A program made the translations under genes and the position numbers. The notes under the pieces were generated by a model. It was not told the DNA's origin. It did no database searches and saw nothing but the letters and a program-made list of their open reading frames with translations. A stretch of 64,000 bases of DNA from contig JAAONU010000016.1 of assembly GCA_012932295.1 (NCBI GenBank), positions 26,597,290-26,661,289 of the forward strand. The letters run 5' to 3'. Numbering within the stretch: the first letter of the stretch is position 1; each line of letters starts with the position of its first letter. The stretch comes from Cyclina sinensis (lineage: Eukaryota; Mollusca; Bivalvia; Venerida; Veneridae). Of this stretch, positions 1 to 11,769 are shown piece after piece.

Positions 1-688
1 AAAAAGATACAAAATACTTTAGCAAACAATACTCCCTATCAGCCATTAATACAAAATGTAATAAAATCAAAATCTGTGAATAAACTATTATGTAATATGC
101 AACTGAAAAATAAAAAATGTCAAAGTAAGAATACAAATGAAATAAAATGGGAAAATAATATAAATGGGCATATTGACTGGGAAAAAATATATCAGTTACC
201 GTTTAAGAGCACATCAGATGTTTCATTAAGAAATTTCCAGTATAAATTCCTCCATAGAATCCTACATACAAACAGCTTTCTTTACAAGTGCAAGCTGTCA
301 AACACAAATATATGTGATTTCTGTAATAGTAGTATTGAAAATATTGACCATCTTTTCTGGGAATGTACAATAACACAAAATATTTTGTCAGAGTTACATA
401 TGTGGCTAAATTCAAATGAAATAATATTTAACATTTCGAAAGACATATTATGTTTTGGAGAGCTTAAAATTGTCCTCATAGTGACATAATCAACTTTATT
501 CTCATTTTCATGAAATATTTTATTTTTAAAGCAAAATATAAAAAAATTACACCAACGTTTGTAATATTTAAAAAAAATTAATTAATGGAATACAAATAGA
601 GGAACAAATTGCCTTATTAAAAGATGAATTAGAAGAGCATGAGAAAAAAAGGAACATCCTCTTAAATATTATAAATTGGATAAAGTAA
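1..688 (+). mobile_element. Non-LTR retrotransposon, 3' end of ORF2 (zf-RVT region)
   Basis: The reading frame is open from the first base of the window to about 489. It continues after a frameshift to a TAA at 686-688, ending with a lysine/glutamate-rich tail. The segment FQYKFLHRILHTNSFLYK followed by CDFCNSS and HLFWEC is the Cys/His-rich zinc-finger-like region found after the reverse transcriptase in many L1-like elements (zf-RVT type). The polymerase domain itself lies outside the window to the left. The frameshift near 480 and the absence of a start codon show a non-functional remnant or the tail of a longer element. The family assignment is by motif; the exact clade is not certain. 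Confidence 0.8.
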
Positions 689-1180
689 AAGTATCGTAAA
701 ACAAAAAAACAGCAACAAAAAAACAAGAAAAAACACACAAAAAACATATCAGTCTAGACAACCAAAAAGGACTGTATTATCATACTGCTTAAAATGTTAA
801 AGAGGGACAGAATGAATCTTTGTGTATGAAAGTAGAGTATGTAGGTGCGTGACTGTATGCATGTGCGTGTGTGTGTTACAAATGAAAAATGCTTGTATGA
901 TCAATGAAATTTAACATAATATTAATTTGTTGTTAATTGTATGTAACCATTGTATGCAAATGTGAATGTATGTAATTGATCCATATATTAATTGCATGTT
1001 ACTGGTGTATGTAAATGAGAATATATGCTATTGATATATATGTTAATTGTATGTAACCGTTGTATGCAAATGTGAATGTATGTAATTGATCCATATGTTA
1101 ATTTTATGTTACTGTTGTATGTAAATGAGAATGTATGTAATTGATATATATGAAAAAGCAAAATAAATGAAAAAAAAAAC
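689..1180 (+). mobile_element. 3' untranslated tail of the same retrotransposon, ending in poly(A)
   Basis: After the ORF2 stop the sequence is non-coding. It runs through A-rich DNA and a short tandem repeat (about 925-1162) into an A tract at about 1169-1178, which I take as the element's 3' end. No target-site duplication can be tested because the 5' end is outside the window. Confidence 0.5.
925..1162 (+). repeat. Minisatellite, ~55-bp unit arranged as a 110-bp dimer
   Basis: Two alternating ~55-bp variants (one with TGTATGTAACC, the other with TATGTTACTG) repeat as A-B-A-B. The TTAATTGTATGTAACC motif recurs at 933 and 1043, exactly 110 bp apart. It lies in the 3' tail of the retrotransposon remnant. 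Confidence 0.75.
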
Positions 1181-1189
1181 TCTCTGTCA

Positions 1190-2150
1190 TTAGTTGTGAG
1201 GTATGAATAACTATAGTTAACAAAATACAATACAGGAAATCAACATTTTTGTACGGAAACTACTTTTTTCCAAGCGTGAATCTGTCAATATAATCCCGAA
1301 ATTTCTCGCATGGTGTTTGAGGTAAATACTTTTATTTCTATTTGAATAATACCAAATCAATACATGCTTATATTTAAATAAAAAAAATCATTATTCAGTA
1401 TAAAGAAACAGAAATAATTGTGTTGATCGGATCATAAATGTCTACATCCGCGTCGAACACATGTTGTTAACGGTAAACTTGCATATAAGTACTTAAGGCC
1501 GTGAACCAGACCAGCAACTTTACTTCGTTTTCGGTTCTTGTTGGATTGAAACTGTGTCTGTTTTTAAATATGTCAAGGAGAAATGGTGATGTTAGGTGAA
1601 TTTATTTGATGTTATTTTAATATTGCGAATATTATATTATTTAATCTTCTTTGGAAAAATATGGAAAACAAATCAAAAATCGAAAAAAAAATCAACATTG
1701 TTTGACAAATTGAATAGGCACAGTGACTGATGACATCACAAGCACCTGTTACCAGAATATAGCTGATCTACTGGTTGGCAAAAAGAATCAATATTTATCC
1801 TGCCAATTTTTTCCTATCCGACCCGACAAGGGGGTGCCGTATAAATTTTGCTTTATACGGTACATGATACGTCACGGACTACTTTTGTGTTTATAATCAG
1901 AAAGAAGTGATAAAATTGTTGTTATTACAAACAGAGACTACTTGAATAAAAATGGAATATTTCAATATGAAGATCTTACAATATAATGGTCATTTAAAGA
2001 AATAAAATTATTGAAACTTTGGAACTATTTTTTGTGTATTATGTACCCCTGGCGGATAACCTTAACATTAGCATACTCTGAAACTATTTTAAAGATAGGT
2101 TTACAATATCTTTAGTAAATTATTTCCAAATGCCAGATGTGACAGGATAA
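1190..2150. other. No recognised gene; weak promoter-like stretch and one hairpin
   Basis: AT-rich DNA. A TATA-like GCATATAAGT at 1481-1490 lies about 90 bp upstream of a short ATG-initiated segment at 1570-1595 that ends at a possible donor (AG/GTGAAT). This could be a first exon, but nothing downstream joins to it convincingly. At about 1838-1861 the sequence CCGTATAAA-TTTTGC-TTTATACGG forms a perfect small hairpin. Confidence 0.25.
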
Positions 2151-2151
2151 A

Positions 2152-2296
2152 TAGAGTAATAGGTTAGTGTCTTAATTGAGAAAGTTTATTTGGCTCGGCT
2201 GCGGAAGTTATCGGGTTCGCCTTCGGCTGACCTGATAAATTCCTACGCCTTGCCAGATAAACTTTTTCATATTAAGACACTAACCTATTATTCTCT
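2152..2296. mobile_element. Foldback MITE-like element, ~145 bp
   Basis: Two arms of about 40 bp are near-perfect inverted copies: ATAGGTTAGTGTCTTAAT on the left and ATTAAGACACTAACCTAT on the right, continuing inward through AAAGTTTAT and ATAAACTTT. The GC-richer loop holds a second small hairpin (GGGTTCGCCTTCGGCTGACC). No coding capacity. The class is inferred from structure only. Confidence 0.7.
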
Positions 2297-3790
2297 CTTT
2301 ATATACATTTGATAGCCGCAGAATTTTTAACTTTAAATAACATTTTTCTTTGTGAGCCGGATCTTGAGATTCTTTTATCATTTGAAAGCTCTTTAAACAC
2401 TTATTTTGAACATATAAGCAGATTCAATTAATCAGAAACAACATCTAAACTCATTTGACATATTCAGATCATTGACATATTCAGAATCAGGCAAAAAATG
2501 TATGTAAGTCCCACAGACTTATGAAAGAAATGTGACATACTAAAAGACTTGTAATTTTTTAGGTCTACGGAAAGAGGTATAACATTGAAAGCTGAGAGGT
2601 TCTACCAACCACTGCCTTGACGAAGGACATACCAAAGTTTTGCGTATCAAGCACAAAGCATTGTTTTAAATGCCAGTAACAAATACTGCTGAATATTAAG
2701 ACTTTGAGTTTAAAATGTAGATTGATTTTGTTTATATGATCAGTTCAACATAATTTGACTTTAAGCGTCACATAAAATGACAACATAATTCAGTTGAGTT
2801 TCGTCATTTTGAATCACAAAACATAATATATGTTGCTATATATTATATGACATATATTTTGTCTTACTGTGGTAACCAGTTTTAAACTGTCCTTGTAGGT
2901 ATAATTGTATGGATACTTTGCATGCAGATTTCAACTTTGACTTTAACTGACATTGACCTTAAACTATTGACATACTTTAAGTTTTTGGAGCTTATGTATG
3001 GTAATTTGAATTATTCTAATGACTTTGACCTAAGCCGACATTGACTTTGACCTACTGACTGTCTTTCTTGGTTTTGCAGCTTCATTATAAAAATTGGACT
3101 ACTGCTTATAATTTTCAGCACTGACATTCTTGACATATTTTCTTATTTTTCAGCGACTGACTAACAGTTACAGTATGGAAATTTGAATTATAATTTTGCA
3201 TGAGGATTTCAACTTTGACCTCAGCTGTAACAGGCCTAATACTGCTGACCAACTTAATTTTTTGAACTATGAAATTCGAATAAAATGTAGAATTTTTGTA
3301 GATTTAACTCAAATATTTGGTGAAGTTACCTAAATTCCTTCATTGGCCTACCTGTTGTAACTGGTGGTACTCAGGTTGGCAATAGAGGACCACCATGATG
3401 CCCTCTAGTTTTTTGCGCTAGTCATTTTCAATTTTAGTAACATGTATATTTGAATGTGTATATATTATTCTCCTTTATAGGCTGCTGGATTGTGATCATT
3501 TGGTATCCGTTTGTCTTCTAAACTTTACCATTTGTACACAGTGGAACTGCATTTTTCATTGTATCTTCATGAAATTTGGTTTAACTGATTGTCATGTAGT
3601 ATAGTTGAAATTTGGATGTCTGACTACGAAATAATCATATGTCATGGGTCAAATCTGAAAAACATGTGAGCACTACATGCATATGTTTGCCCTAATCCAG
3701 AGAATTCCTTTCATTTGGATTCAGAACAATTTCTGAAGTTGTTATGAGCAATAAAAAAGTCACTTAAAGGTCATTAAATCCCCTTTTTCA
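2297..3790. other. No gene recognised; loose TTGACCTT-type repeats
   Basis: Non-coding AT-rich DNA. Between about 2930 and 3240 the words CTTTGACCT, CATTGACCTT and ACTTTGACC recur irregularly, which looks like a very decayed tandem repeat. No open frame or splice-compatible exon was recognised. Confidence 0.3.
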
Positions 3791-3799
3791 ACAACTTAT

Positions 3800-4600
3800 T
3801 GTAAAACAGATTTTAGCTCATTTCAGCACACAGTGCTCATGTGAACTTTGGGATCAGTGATTGCCCACTGGTGTCCATCGTCCATTATTGTTTCAAATGA
3901 CATCTCTGAAACCAGCATGCCAAATTTGAGAAAACTTGCCTGGAATGTTCCTTGCATAAAGTTCTATCAAAATTAATTAAATGGTTCCAGTCCATTACAG
4001 GTCTGGGCCACAGGAGCTAAAACTAGATTTAAAAGTGAAATTTTAAAACTATTATCCGAAACCGCATGGTCTTGAGCTAAGATATTTGGTATGTAGCATT
4101 ATCTAGTACCTCTACCTCATTTTCTTCAAATCATGGCACCATGGTAAAAATTGGCCCTGCCCCAGGGACCACATGTTTTTAACACGGGCTGATACAGGAA
4201 GACTTTGAAAATCTTCTCTGAAACCACATGTCCTAGGGCCCAGATATATAGATTGTAGCATTGTCTAGTGGACTTTTACCAAGTTTGTTCAAATCATGGC
4301 CCTAGGGTCTAAATTGGCCCTGCTCCAGCTGCAACATGATTTTTATATAGGTATTTATAGGGAAAACTTAAAAGAAATATTCTTGTCTGAAACTACTATG
4401 CCTTGGGATTTGATATTTAGCATACAGGTTCACTTACAGCTTTTCTTCAATGAAAATCTACCATTCACTGGGTCAAGACTTTCTACTTTTTGTTATATAG
4501 CCTTCATTTATGAACTGATATCTTAGATATTTCGTATGTAGGTACATTGCTTGGACCTCTACCTTTTGGTAGGGTTTGAGGGTCACATAAATTAAAATGT
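3800..4600 (+). repeat. Degenerate dispersed repeat (AGCTCA...GGGATCA type)
   Basis: The segment begins with TTTTAGCTCATTTCAGC and carries serially similar blocks (TCTGAAACCACATGTCCTAGG, followed by AAATCATGGC and GGCCCTGCCCC). Related wording recurs at 56320-56820 in this window. Short open frames inside it carry no recognisable protein. Confidence 0.5.
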
Positions 4601-4734
4601 GATTTTTCTTAATAACACCATAATGTTATGCTTGCATTCGATACAATTTCAACCAAACTTTCACAAAACATTGATAAACAATATATATTTATATCTCCTG
4701 ATAGACTATCTGGGAACAATTTTGGATTCATGTC

Positions 4735-5400
4735 CGTTGGTCGGTCACTCCGTCCGTCCGCCTGGCTGTCGGTAGTCAAAATTTGTTAGGACTATTTCTC
4801 AGCAACTGTCTCTCAGATTTTAAAAATACTTTGCAAGAATCATAATTACTATGCCCAGTTGTGCATATCATTATCACGTCCCACTCCGATGATTTTTCAC
4901 TGAGTTATAGACCTTTGATATCTTTTTTACATATCATTTTTTTCCAGACTGTTTTTCATCAACTGTTATACCGGTTTTGATGATACTTTGCAATAATGAT
5001 AAGTACCATGCTAAGCACAGTTGTGCATGTTGTTGCTGTATTCCACTGCCAAGAATATTCACTGAGTTATGGGCCTTTGCTTTTTTTAATACTTAAATGT
5101 GTTCATGCTATTTGTCGGCAACTGTTTTTCAGATTTTAATAATACTTTGCAAGAATCATAAGTACCCAGCGTAATTATGCTTGTTGTTGCCACATTTCAC
5201 TGCCATGATTTTTCACTGAGTTATGAGCCTTTGATTATTTTTAATACATTAATTTTTTCAATTCTATTTCTCAGCAACTATTTGTCAGATTTTGATAATA
5301 CTTTGCAGTAACCATAAGTACCAAACCTCCTTGTGCATGTCATTGTTTTGGTTCGGTCCAATGAATTTTCACTATGATAAGGTCCTTCGATCTTGTTGCA
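4735..5400 (+). repeat. Degenerate tandem repeat, ~157-bp unit, GTCCGTCCG-headed
   Basis: After a GTCCGTCCG stretch, the phrase CAGATTTTxATAATACTTTGCAxxAATCATAA recurs with ACTTTGCA near 4828, 4985, 5144 and 5299, spacings of 155-159 bp. Each unit also carries a TTTTTCACTGAGTTATxGxCCTTTGAT phrase. It belongs to the dispersed repeat style also seen at 26886-27720 and 35930-36105. Confidence 0.65.
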
Positions 5401-5827
5401 TATGAAAGATATGAAGTTTGTCAAGTTAAGTTTGTCTGTGCTTTTTAAGCAATAATTAATAAGAGTGTAATCAAACTTCTTTAATAGTTAACCCAGATTT
5501 GCATTTCATCATCATGTGTTATAAAGATTTTTGCTGATTATATACATGTATATACTTCTCAAAATAATTAAAGGAGCGCTCATATAATCTATAAAATACC
5601 ATACGCGTTGAGTAGATTTATGAATATCTTTTACAGAAATAACAAAATCGTTCTTTTTACAAAAACAAATCGGCATTTTCATCGCCAACAGGCACATTCC
5701 TGAACAGAGACAGTGTCCAGGATATGAACACTATCAAATCAACTTTGAAATGGTGGTCTTAGAGGAGAACAACCAATGTCTGTAAAAGCAGATTCAGGCC
5801 TGGAAACGTTTCATAGTCAGTGTCAGT

Positions 5828-6182
5828 AATGAGTGTATCCCCCTCGGGCGTATATGAATTCTCTGCATCGTCAGGGCATGCGCCTGATGACACGTCTGAT
5901 CATATCCTGTGGTATGGCATCCCATTCTGCTACAAGAGCATGAGAAAGCTCACGGACGTTCTGCACAGGGTTCGGACGCAAAGAAAGTCTACGAGAAAGC
6001 ATGTCCCAGACATGCTCTATAGGGTTAAGATCGGGAGACCTCGCTGGCCAGTCTATGACCTCAATACCTTCATCATCAAAGAAATTCCGGACGATTCTTG
6101 CAGTGTGTGCTCGAGCATCATCTTGGACTTAACGAAAAGATTCACCTATTGCACCAGCATATAGCCTAACAATTGGTTCTAG
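5828..6182 (-). mobile_element. Tc1-like transposase fragment, C-terminal part (reverse strand)
   Basis: Read on the minus strand this encodes the end of a Tc1/mariner DDE transposase: a VRNF-type segment, WPARSPDLNPIEHVWDM and the usual C-terminal tail. The final catalytic acidic residue (E of NPIEH) is present. About 165 bp of it (6017-6182) duplicates, in opposite orientation, the sequence at 6528-6692. A stop interrupts the upstream part, so this is a remnant. Confidence 0.8.
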
Positions 6183-6189
6183 GATCTCG

Positions 6190-6692
6190 TTCCGATATCC
6201 CGAAGACCTGCCAGAAGACAAATTCTGACCGTAGCTCACAAGAGAGCTTGCTTAGAGTTTGCACAAGAACACGTCACTTGGCAACTGCACTACTGGCGAT
6301 CTGTGCTCTTCACAGACGAGAGCCACTACCATGTTTCGACCTGCGACAGGGGTGTGGGGGTGTGGCGTCGCCGAGGAGAGAGGTATTCGAAATGTAACAT
6401 TACTCCATATGACAGGTTTGGCAGTGGGTCAGTTATGGTGTGGGCAGGGATATCCATTGACGGGTGCACAGACCTTTATGTGATTCCAGGAGGAAGTCTG
6501 ACGGCCCAGAGATATCTGGACGAGATCCTAGAACCAATGGTTAGGCTATATGCTGGTGCAATAGGTGAAACTTTTCGTTTAGTGAAAGACAATGCTCGAG
6601 CAAACACTGCAAGAATAGTGCGGAACTTCTTTGATGATGAAGCTATTGAGGTCATAGACTGGCCAGCGAGGTCTCCCGATCCTAACCCGTAA
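6190..6692 (+). mobile_element. Tc1-like transposase fragment, DDE core (forward strand)
   Basis: Open plus-strand reading from about 6220 carries the standard Tc1 core: LEFAQEHVTWQLHYWRS, LFTDES (first catalytic D), GSVMVWAGIS, and KDNARANTARIVRNFF (second catalytic D). It ends at WPARSPDPNP followed by a stop, just before the position of the third catalytic residue. That missing end is found in inverted orientation immediately to the left (5828-6182). Transposases of this family cut and paste DNA between TA sites; this copy cannot be functional. Confidence 0.85.
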
Positions 6693-6904
6693 TTTATCAA
6701 AACTAAGAGACAATGTAGTGCAAACATCCAAAATAAAACTAGAATTGAAATAAAATGACATTATTTTTCATACAAAATTCAAGCCGTATAGTAAATGAAT
6801 AAAGCAGGGTGTAACGTTGAAATGCGCTTCAGTTATACGGAACTTCAGCACTGTAGCGAGATATTAACAGACCTTAATGGCGGACGGGTCACGTTACCTT
6901 CAAA

Positions 6905-7021
6905 ATGGCGCCGGTCAAATTATCAGTTATGGAACGGTCTTATTTCAGGCTGGTGGGAGAGCTAGACAAGATTTCACCTATGCACACAGACGTGGCGAAT
7001 ATGGAGAAATGCCAAGCTCAC
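6905..7021 (+). CDS. Candidate first coding exon with GC-rich promoter-like 5' flank
   Basis: An ATG at 6905 in the context AAAATGGCGCC opens a 39-codon frame (MAPVKLSVMERSYFRLVGEL, then a further 19 residues to CQAH). The frame ends exactly at a phase-0 donor, CAC/GTACGT. The flank at 6780-6904 is GC-richer than its surroundings and includes AATGGCGG and AAAATGGCGCCGG, which resemble YY1-like start-site motifs. I do not recognise the protein. The next confident plus-strand exon is the peroxidase exon at 14530, so this could be its missing first exon, or belong to another or an abandoned gene. Two short acceptor/donor-like blocks follow near 7097-7185 but the frame hits a stop. A second reading frame from an ATG at 6877 is also open but looks low-complexity. 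Confidence 0.35.
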
Positions 7022-7289
7022 GTACGTGTTTGTATATCCACTTTTTACTAATTTTTCACTAAATAATATACGGCTCAATGTCGGTTTACTTTGCAGACAG
7101 GGTTTGAAGACATAACAAACAAAGAAGGATTTTGCAGAATATAAAGGTAAAGAAAGTTTATTGAATTTTGCAGACACGATAGGTAAAGAAGAGATTGTAT
7201 TGTCAATTATTGAAAGGTTGTTTCCACCTAAGTAATATGCTTAAAATACCTCTTGGAGTTAATTCACCAAGACAACTTGTTCTTATTTG

Positions 7290-7500
7290 TTCTTATGATA
7301 ACCTGCTGGGGCAAGTGTGAGGTTAGTGCAATCTAGAAACTGGTTTAAACCCCAAGTGTCAAATATTTAGCCACTGACCGTTCCAAGGCGGTTTCCCCTC
7401 GGGTTCTTATTTTCGTTAATTATTTGTGGTGCCCCCCACACCCCTTCTTGTTTTTGACTGTGTATGGAGGCTGTTACTTATGTGGTCTTTCCAAGATGCC
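7290..7500 (+). repeat. SINE-like dispersed repeat
   Basis: GGTTTAAACCC at 7342-7352 resembles a polymerase III B box and is followed by GCCACTGACCGTTCCAAGG, a phrase I associate with widespread mollusc repeats. The A box is weak. Family assignment is tentative. Confidence 0.35.
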
Positions 7501-7540
7501 TTTTTCCACTTTTTTCTATTTATCAATAAAATCTACTAAC

Positions 7541-7891
7541 TTAGTAAGAATGTCTACAAGAGTAAAAATATAGATGTTTTCTACTATTCTTAGAAATCTT
7601 CTGACACTTTAAGTTAGTATTTAATATTTTTTTCCTAACTCGTAGGCCACGGTCTTTAATAGCTTTGTTTAAGTACTGATTCAGGATGTTACGGTCCCGA
7701 GCTCGTGTCATCAGGCGCTGTCTGCCACTTCGCAGCAAGTCGTCGGTATTACTGGTCAGTGCAAATCGATGTCTATGACTACGAACTGCATGTTCAGATG
7801 CCCCAACTTGTGCTCCAACATCTACAGTAGAAGAGCCAGCCTCCAACATCTCAACGGCCTTTTCACGCAAATTCTTCGGTATCCTTGGCAT
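7541..7891 (-). mobile_element. Tc1-like transposase fragment, N-terminal HTH part
   Basis: Reading from the ATG at 7891 on the minus strand gives MPRIPKNLREKAVEMLEAGS, then a helix-turn-helix region and SGRQRLMTRARDRNIL, the typical paired DNA-binding N-terminus of Tc1 transposases. Similarity fades after about 75 residues and the frame ends at 7541. Together with 5828-6182 (minus) and 6190-6692 (plus), it looks like one minus-strand element whose central DDE core has been inverted. Confidence 0.75.
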
Positions 7892-7899
7892 TGAAATGC

Positions 7900-9115
7900 G
7901 TTTGTAAAACCTCAGTTTTATACGATTTTAGTATTTTCCTTACAACAGGCTTCAAGTGCAACAAATTGCAATGAGAAACTTTTGTAAATGAAAACCAGTT
8001 ATACTGGTCCAATACGTGCATGTGCAAAACAGATTTTGAGCAAAGAAAAACGTGTAAACAAGTAACTACATGTACATTTATTCACTTGTTAACTATATAA
8101 CACTGAAACCTGTACATGTGTTTTCCGAAAGTTTCTCTGTGTGTGTATGTGTGGTAGACAGTAGACTCAAAATAATAGTACGTATGTTGCAAGAACAGGT
8201 CCTATGGAATAAGATTAAACTGCATGAGGACTATGATGCATTTCGAAGATCGAATATCTCTTTTGCTACTTAAGTTTCAAAAACAGAGAAATTATGTCAA
8301 TTTAAATAGTGATTTATTTGATCATGTCAACCGATCACGTGAACAAACAGAATCTGATATTTACCACTAAAAACAACAGAATTCAAACAAAATGGAAACT
8401 GTATTGGGGTACAACATGTTTCAAACTTCTAGGTTTGATGCTTTATATTGATCAAGAGCAAATGATAGATAAGAATTTCGTTAAAAAAATAATGAAAATA
8501 GAGAACTGCGTTTCATACTGGAAAAAAAGGAAGTTTATCTCCTATTGGTAGAATAACGGTTGTAAAGTCCCCACTATTACCCAGTCGTAACAACTCGGCT
8601 TTTTCCAACAACTTTGTATAAAGTCCTTGTATGTAAGTGTATGAATATATCAAATGGTAATTCGCCCCGGTTGTAATAAAAATATAAACAAACACGGCAG
8701 AATTCACGCAGTGTTTGTCTTATGCCTAAAATAATGAAAATAAATTTTAATTTAAAGCATGAACAGGTAGAGGCTTCAAGAAATGTTTTCAATTTAGCAG
8801 ACACCATTTGTATTATAAAATAGTCCAATATGGCGCCTACCACATTATTTCCGAGGTGACTTATTGAAGTCACCCGAGGTGTTCCACTACTTACACACCT
8901 TTTTATATCATTACCAATTCCAGATTTTCATACTATACAAAAAGATTTATGTAACTTATAGATTTATTCTGGCAATTAAACTTTCAATTTTAGTTAAAGA
9001 TTAATCTGAAGGGTGGGGGGAGAGGGGTTAAAATGACTGATTTCTTGTCAGATATTAATAGTTTTAAACTTACATGGTTCTGGAGGCTCATGCTATTTGA
9101 AATATTGTTGGTAGT
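7900..9115. other. No gene recognised
   Basis: AT-rich non-coding DNA. One short palindrome, GGTGACTT-ATTG-AAGTCACC, lies near 8855-8874. Several short open frames overlap each other without recognisable protein content. Confidence 0.3.
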
Positions 9116-9119
9116 TTAT

Positions 9120-9860
9120 TAAATAGAGAGAAACTAGTGTGTAACTATGGAAAGGAGTACACTTATTTAGTAGCACGGCAATTAAAGAATGATTTTTTTA
9201 AAGATGTACTAAATGCATTTTCTAATTTCATTTCTTGTATTAATGTTAGTAGTATTGACAGTTTCTTAAAGTTTCTATTATTTTACAACCATAACTTACT
9301 TATTGACAGAAAACCCATATTTTTATAACAATGGTATGATAAAGGAATACGATATGTGAAGGATGTTATAAATAAAAATTGCAAATTTATATATAGGACA
9401 GAATTAGAAAGGGGAACTGGTCTTAAAATCAACTTCCTCAGACGTGCTGGCTTAAAAAGAACTATTACACAGCTTTTAAACAAATTATATATTACAGAAG
9501 TAACTACAACTGAGTGTTTCTTGCCGCTAATACCTTGCTATTTAAAACTGTAAAGGCACACACGATGTGTATAATATCTTGATAAAAATAATGATATTTC
9601 AACATGTCATAACAAATGGGACAGTATGTTCGATATTGGTAAATCAGAACGGAAACGTGTATATTGCTGGGTTTTTAAGATTTGTAAAGATACATATTTA
9701 AAATGGGTACAGTCAAGAATAATACATAGAATACTTGGTACAAATGCCTTTTTGTATAAAATGAACAAATGTAAATCGAATTGTGTACTTTTTGCCAAGG
9801 AGTTTCAGAAACCATTTTTCGTTTATTTTGGTAATGTCGTTTTTCTCAATCTGTAATATC
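9120..9860 (+). mobile_element. Decayed L1-like retrotransposon ORF2 fragment
   Basis: Successive frames encode pieces typical of the region between the reverse transcriptase and the zf-RVT domain: FFKDVLNAFSNF, then NHNLLIDRKPIF, YDKGIRYVKDVINKN and WVQSRIIHRILGTNAFLYK. Stops and frameshifts separate them. The order matches the end of ORF2 in the element at 1-688, so this is a second, more decayed copy of a related family. Confidence 0.75.
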
Positions 9861-10147
9861 TGAAGCAAAAAAGAAACATTGTATCACTTAGTAATGCAAA
9901 CTTTTTCTTGTACAGTAAATTTTTTATTCTAGGGTTTCCTAATACAGACTTAAACCACTCTAATGTGTTGTGTGTAGAACTTCTACTTCTACTTGATACT
10001 CCCGAGCAATCAATACTGACTATAACTGGGAGGCGCTTTGTCAGGAAAACTGTGTTAAAAAGGTATTAGGTGCTCAGTTAAAAGTTTAAAAGATAAAAAG
10101 TTCACAGAGGAAGAGAGAGAGCACGATTAAAAACAAGAAGGGCGGGG

Positions 10148-11765
10148 CTAGATATTGACGGTCGCTATCCTATCCTTAAAAATATCTAGGCTGGGACTGG
10201 ATTTGACCTGGTATGGTAAGCTATTCCAATACCTTAAAGTTCTGGGAAAGTAGGAGCTGAGGTGATACTGGGTACGAGACTTGGGGATCAGGAAGTTCAA
10301 GTTTCTAGTTGGAATAAGGTGACTATGGTCGACAGAAACAAGGTTGTACTGGATCTTATAGAGAAAAAGTAGGGAGGATTGGAGTCTTCGGCTTTCTAGG
10401 GTGGGCCATCTAAGTTCATTTAACATATTTGTTACACTACTTTGAAAATCATAATTATTACAAACATATCTAGCCGCAGCTCTTTGTACACTTTCAATTT
10501 TGTAGGTAAGATGTTTCTGCCAAGGGTGCCATATTATTGAACAATATTCTAGTTGAGGTCTGACATAGGTAGTATAGGCTTGAGTTTTGATTTGCCTATT
10601 TTAAGTTTTGATGTTTCTCTGGATAAATCTTAGGGAATTTTTTGCTTTGGAGGTGATGTTATCAATATGATTGGCCCAGTTCAAGTCTTTAGAGATGGTA
10701 ACTCCAAGGTACTTGGCAGATTCAGTTGATTTGAGAGTTTTATTGTGTAGAGTGTATGGGAAAATGGTGGGGTTCTTTTTACGAGTGATCCTTAGCACCT
10801 CACATTTTCCGGATTGAACTCCATAGCCCAGTCCCGTTCCCAGTTTTCCAGTTTATTTAAGTCATCCTGTAGTCTGTCCGCGTCTGTCTGTCCCTTGATT
10901 GTCAGGTACACTATAGTGTCATCCGCAGATCACCTTGTTTTACATTTGACAGATTTTGGCAAGTCATTACTACATGCCAGAAATAAACAGGGACCAATAA
11001 CGGAAACCTGGGGGACACCGGATAACACTGTTAGTTGATCGGAAGTTTGGCCTTGAACTGCAACCCTTTGGCTGCGGTTGCTTAGAAATGACCCTTATCC
11101 AGGTGGATACTTGTTGATGTACTCCTAAAGTTTTTAATTTATGGACTAGCTTGTGATCACAATAACGTCTGTCTGTTGTCCTTTGTCCAGGTTGTCAAGG
11201 ACTTCTTGGGTGAAACTCAATAACTGTGTTTCGCAACTACGCTTAGACCTGAAACCATGTTGATAATTTACTATGAATGTTGTGACTGTCAAAGTAAGTC
11301 ATCATGTTTGAGACTATGATGTGTTCAATTAATTTAGAGGCAATACATGTAAGAGATAACGGTCTGTAGTTGCTTGCTTTAGATCTATGGACCTTTTTAT
11401 ATACCGGAGCTATAACTGTTTTTTTCCAGTCATCAGGCACAATACCTGTATCAAATGCTAACCGAAATATGTAAGTAAGGATGGGGGCTTTTTCACTGTG
11501 GAGTTCCTTTAAGAGCCTTGGTGATATTTGATATGGCCCTTGAGTTTTATTGGGATTTAAACCTGAAAGGAGTTTGTCAACGCCATCAACCGTTATTGTG
11601 ATAGGGGGCATGTTATTAGGGGATGGGTATAATGCACTTTTGCATATCTGTTTTGAGCTTAATGTTTGAGGCCGTGAGAAAACAGACTCAAACTGTTTGT
11701 TTAGGATATTTGCTTTACTCTTTGGATTAGTATGGGTTTGACATTCCGTCTTGAGGGGTGCAACT
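10148..11765 (-). mobile_element. CR1-like non-LTR retrotransposon reverse transcriptase remnant
   Basis: Read on the minus strand from 11765. It begins NILNKQFESVFSRPQT, continues through DGVDKLLSGLNPNKTQGP and FDTGIVPDDWKKTVIAPVYK, and reaches the RT core ASNYRPLSLTCIASKLIEH. The catalytic box survives as SADDTIVYL (normally FADD) near 10915. The C-terminal part reads KYLGVTISKDLNWANHID, YVRPQLEYCSIIWHPWQKH and FPRTLRYWNSLPYQV, ending at 10148. Several frameshifts and stops make it non-functional. The 5' endonuclease domain is absent, as is usual for truncated CR1 copies. Confidence 0.9.
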
Positions 11766-11769
11766 TCAC

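Noticed and set aside
5820..6164. 114-codon plus-strand frame
   Set aside because: Antisense of the Tc1 transposase C-terminus; the real coding strand is minus.
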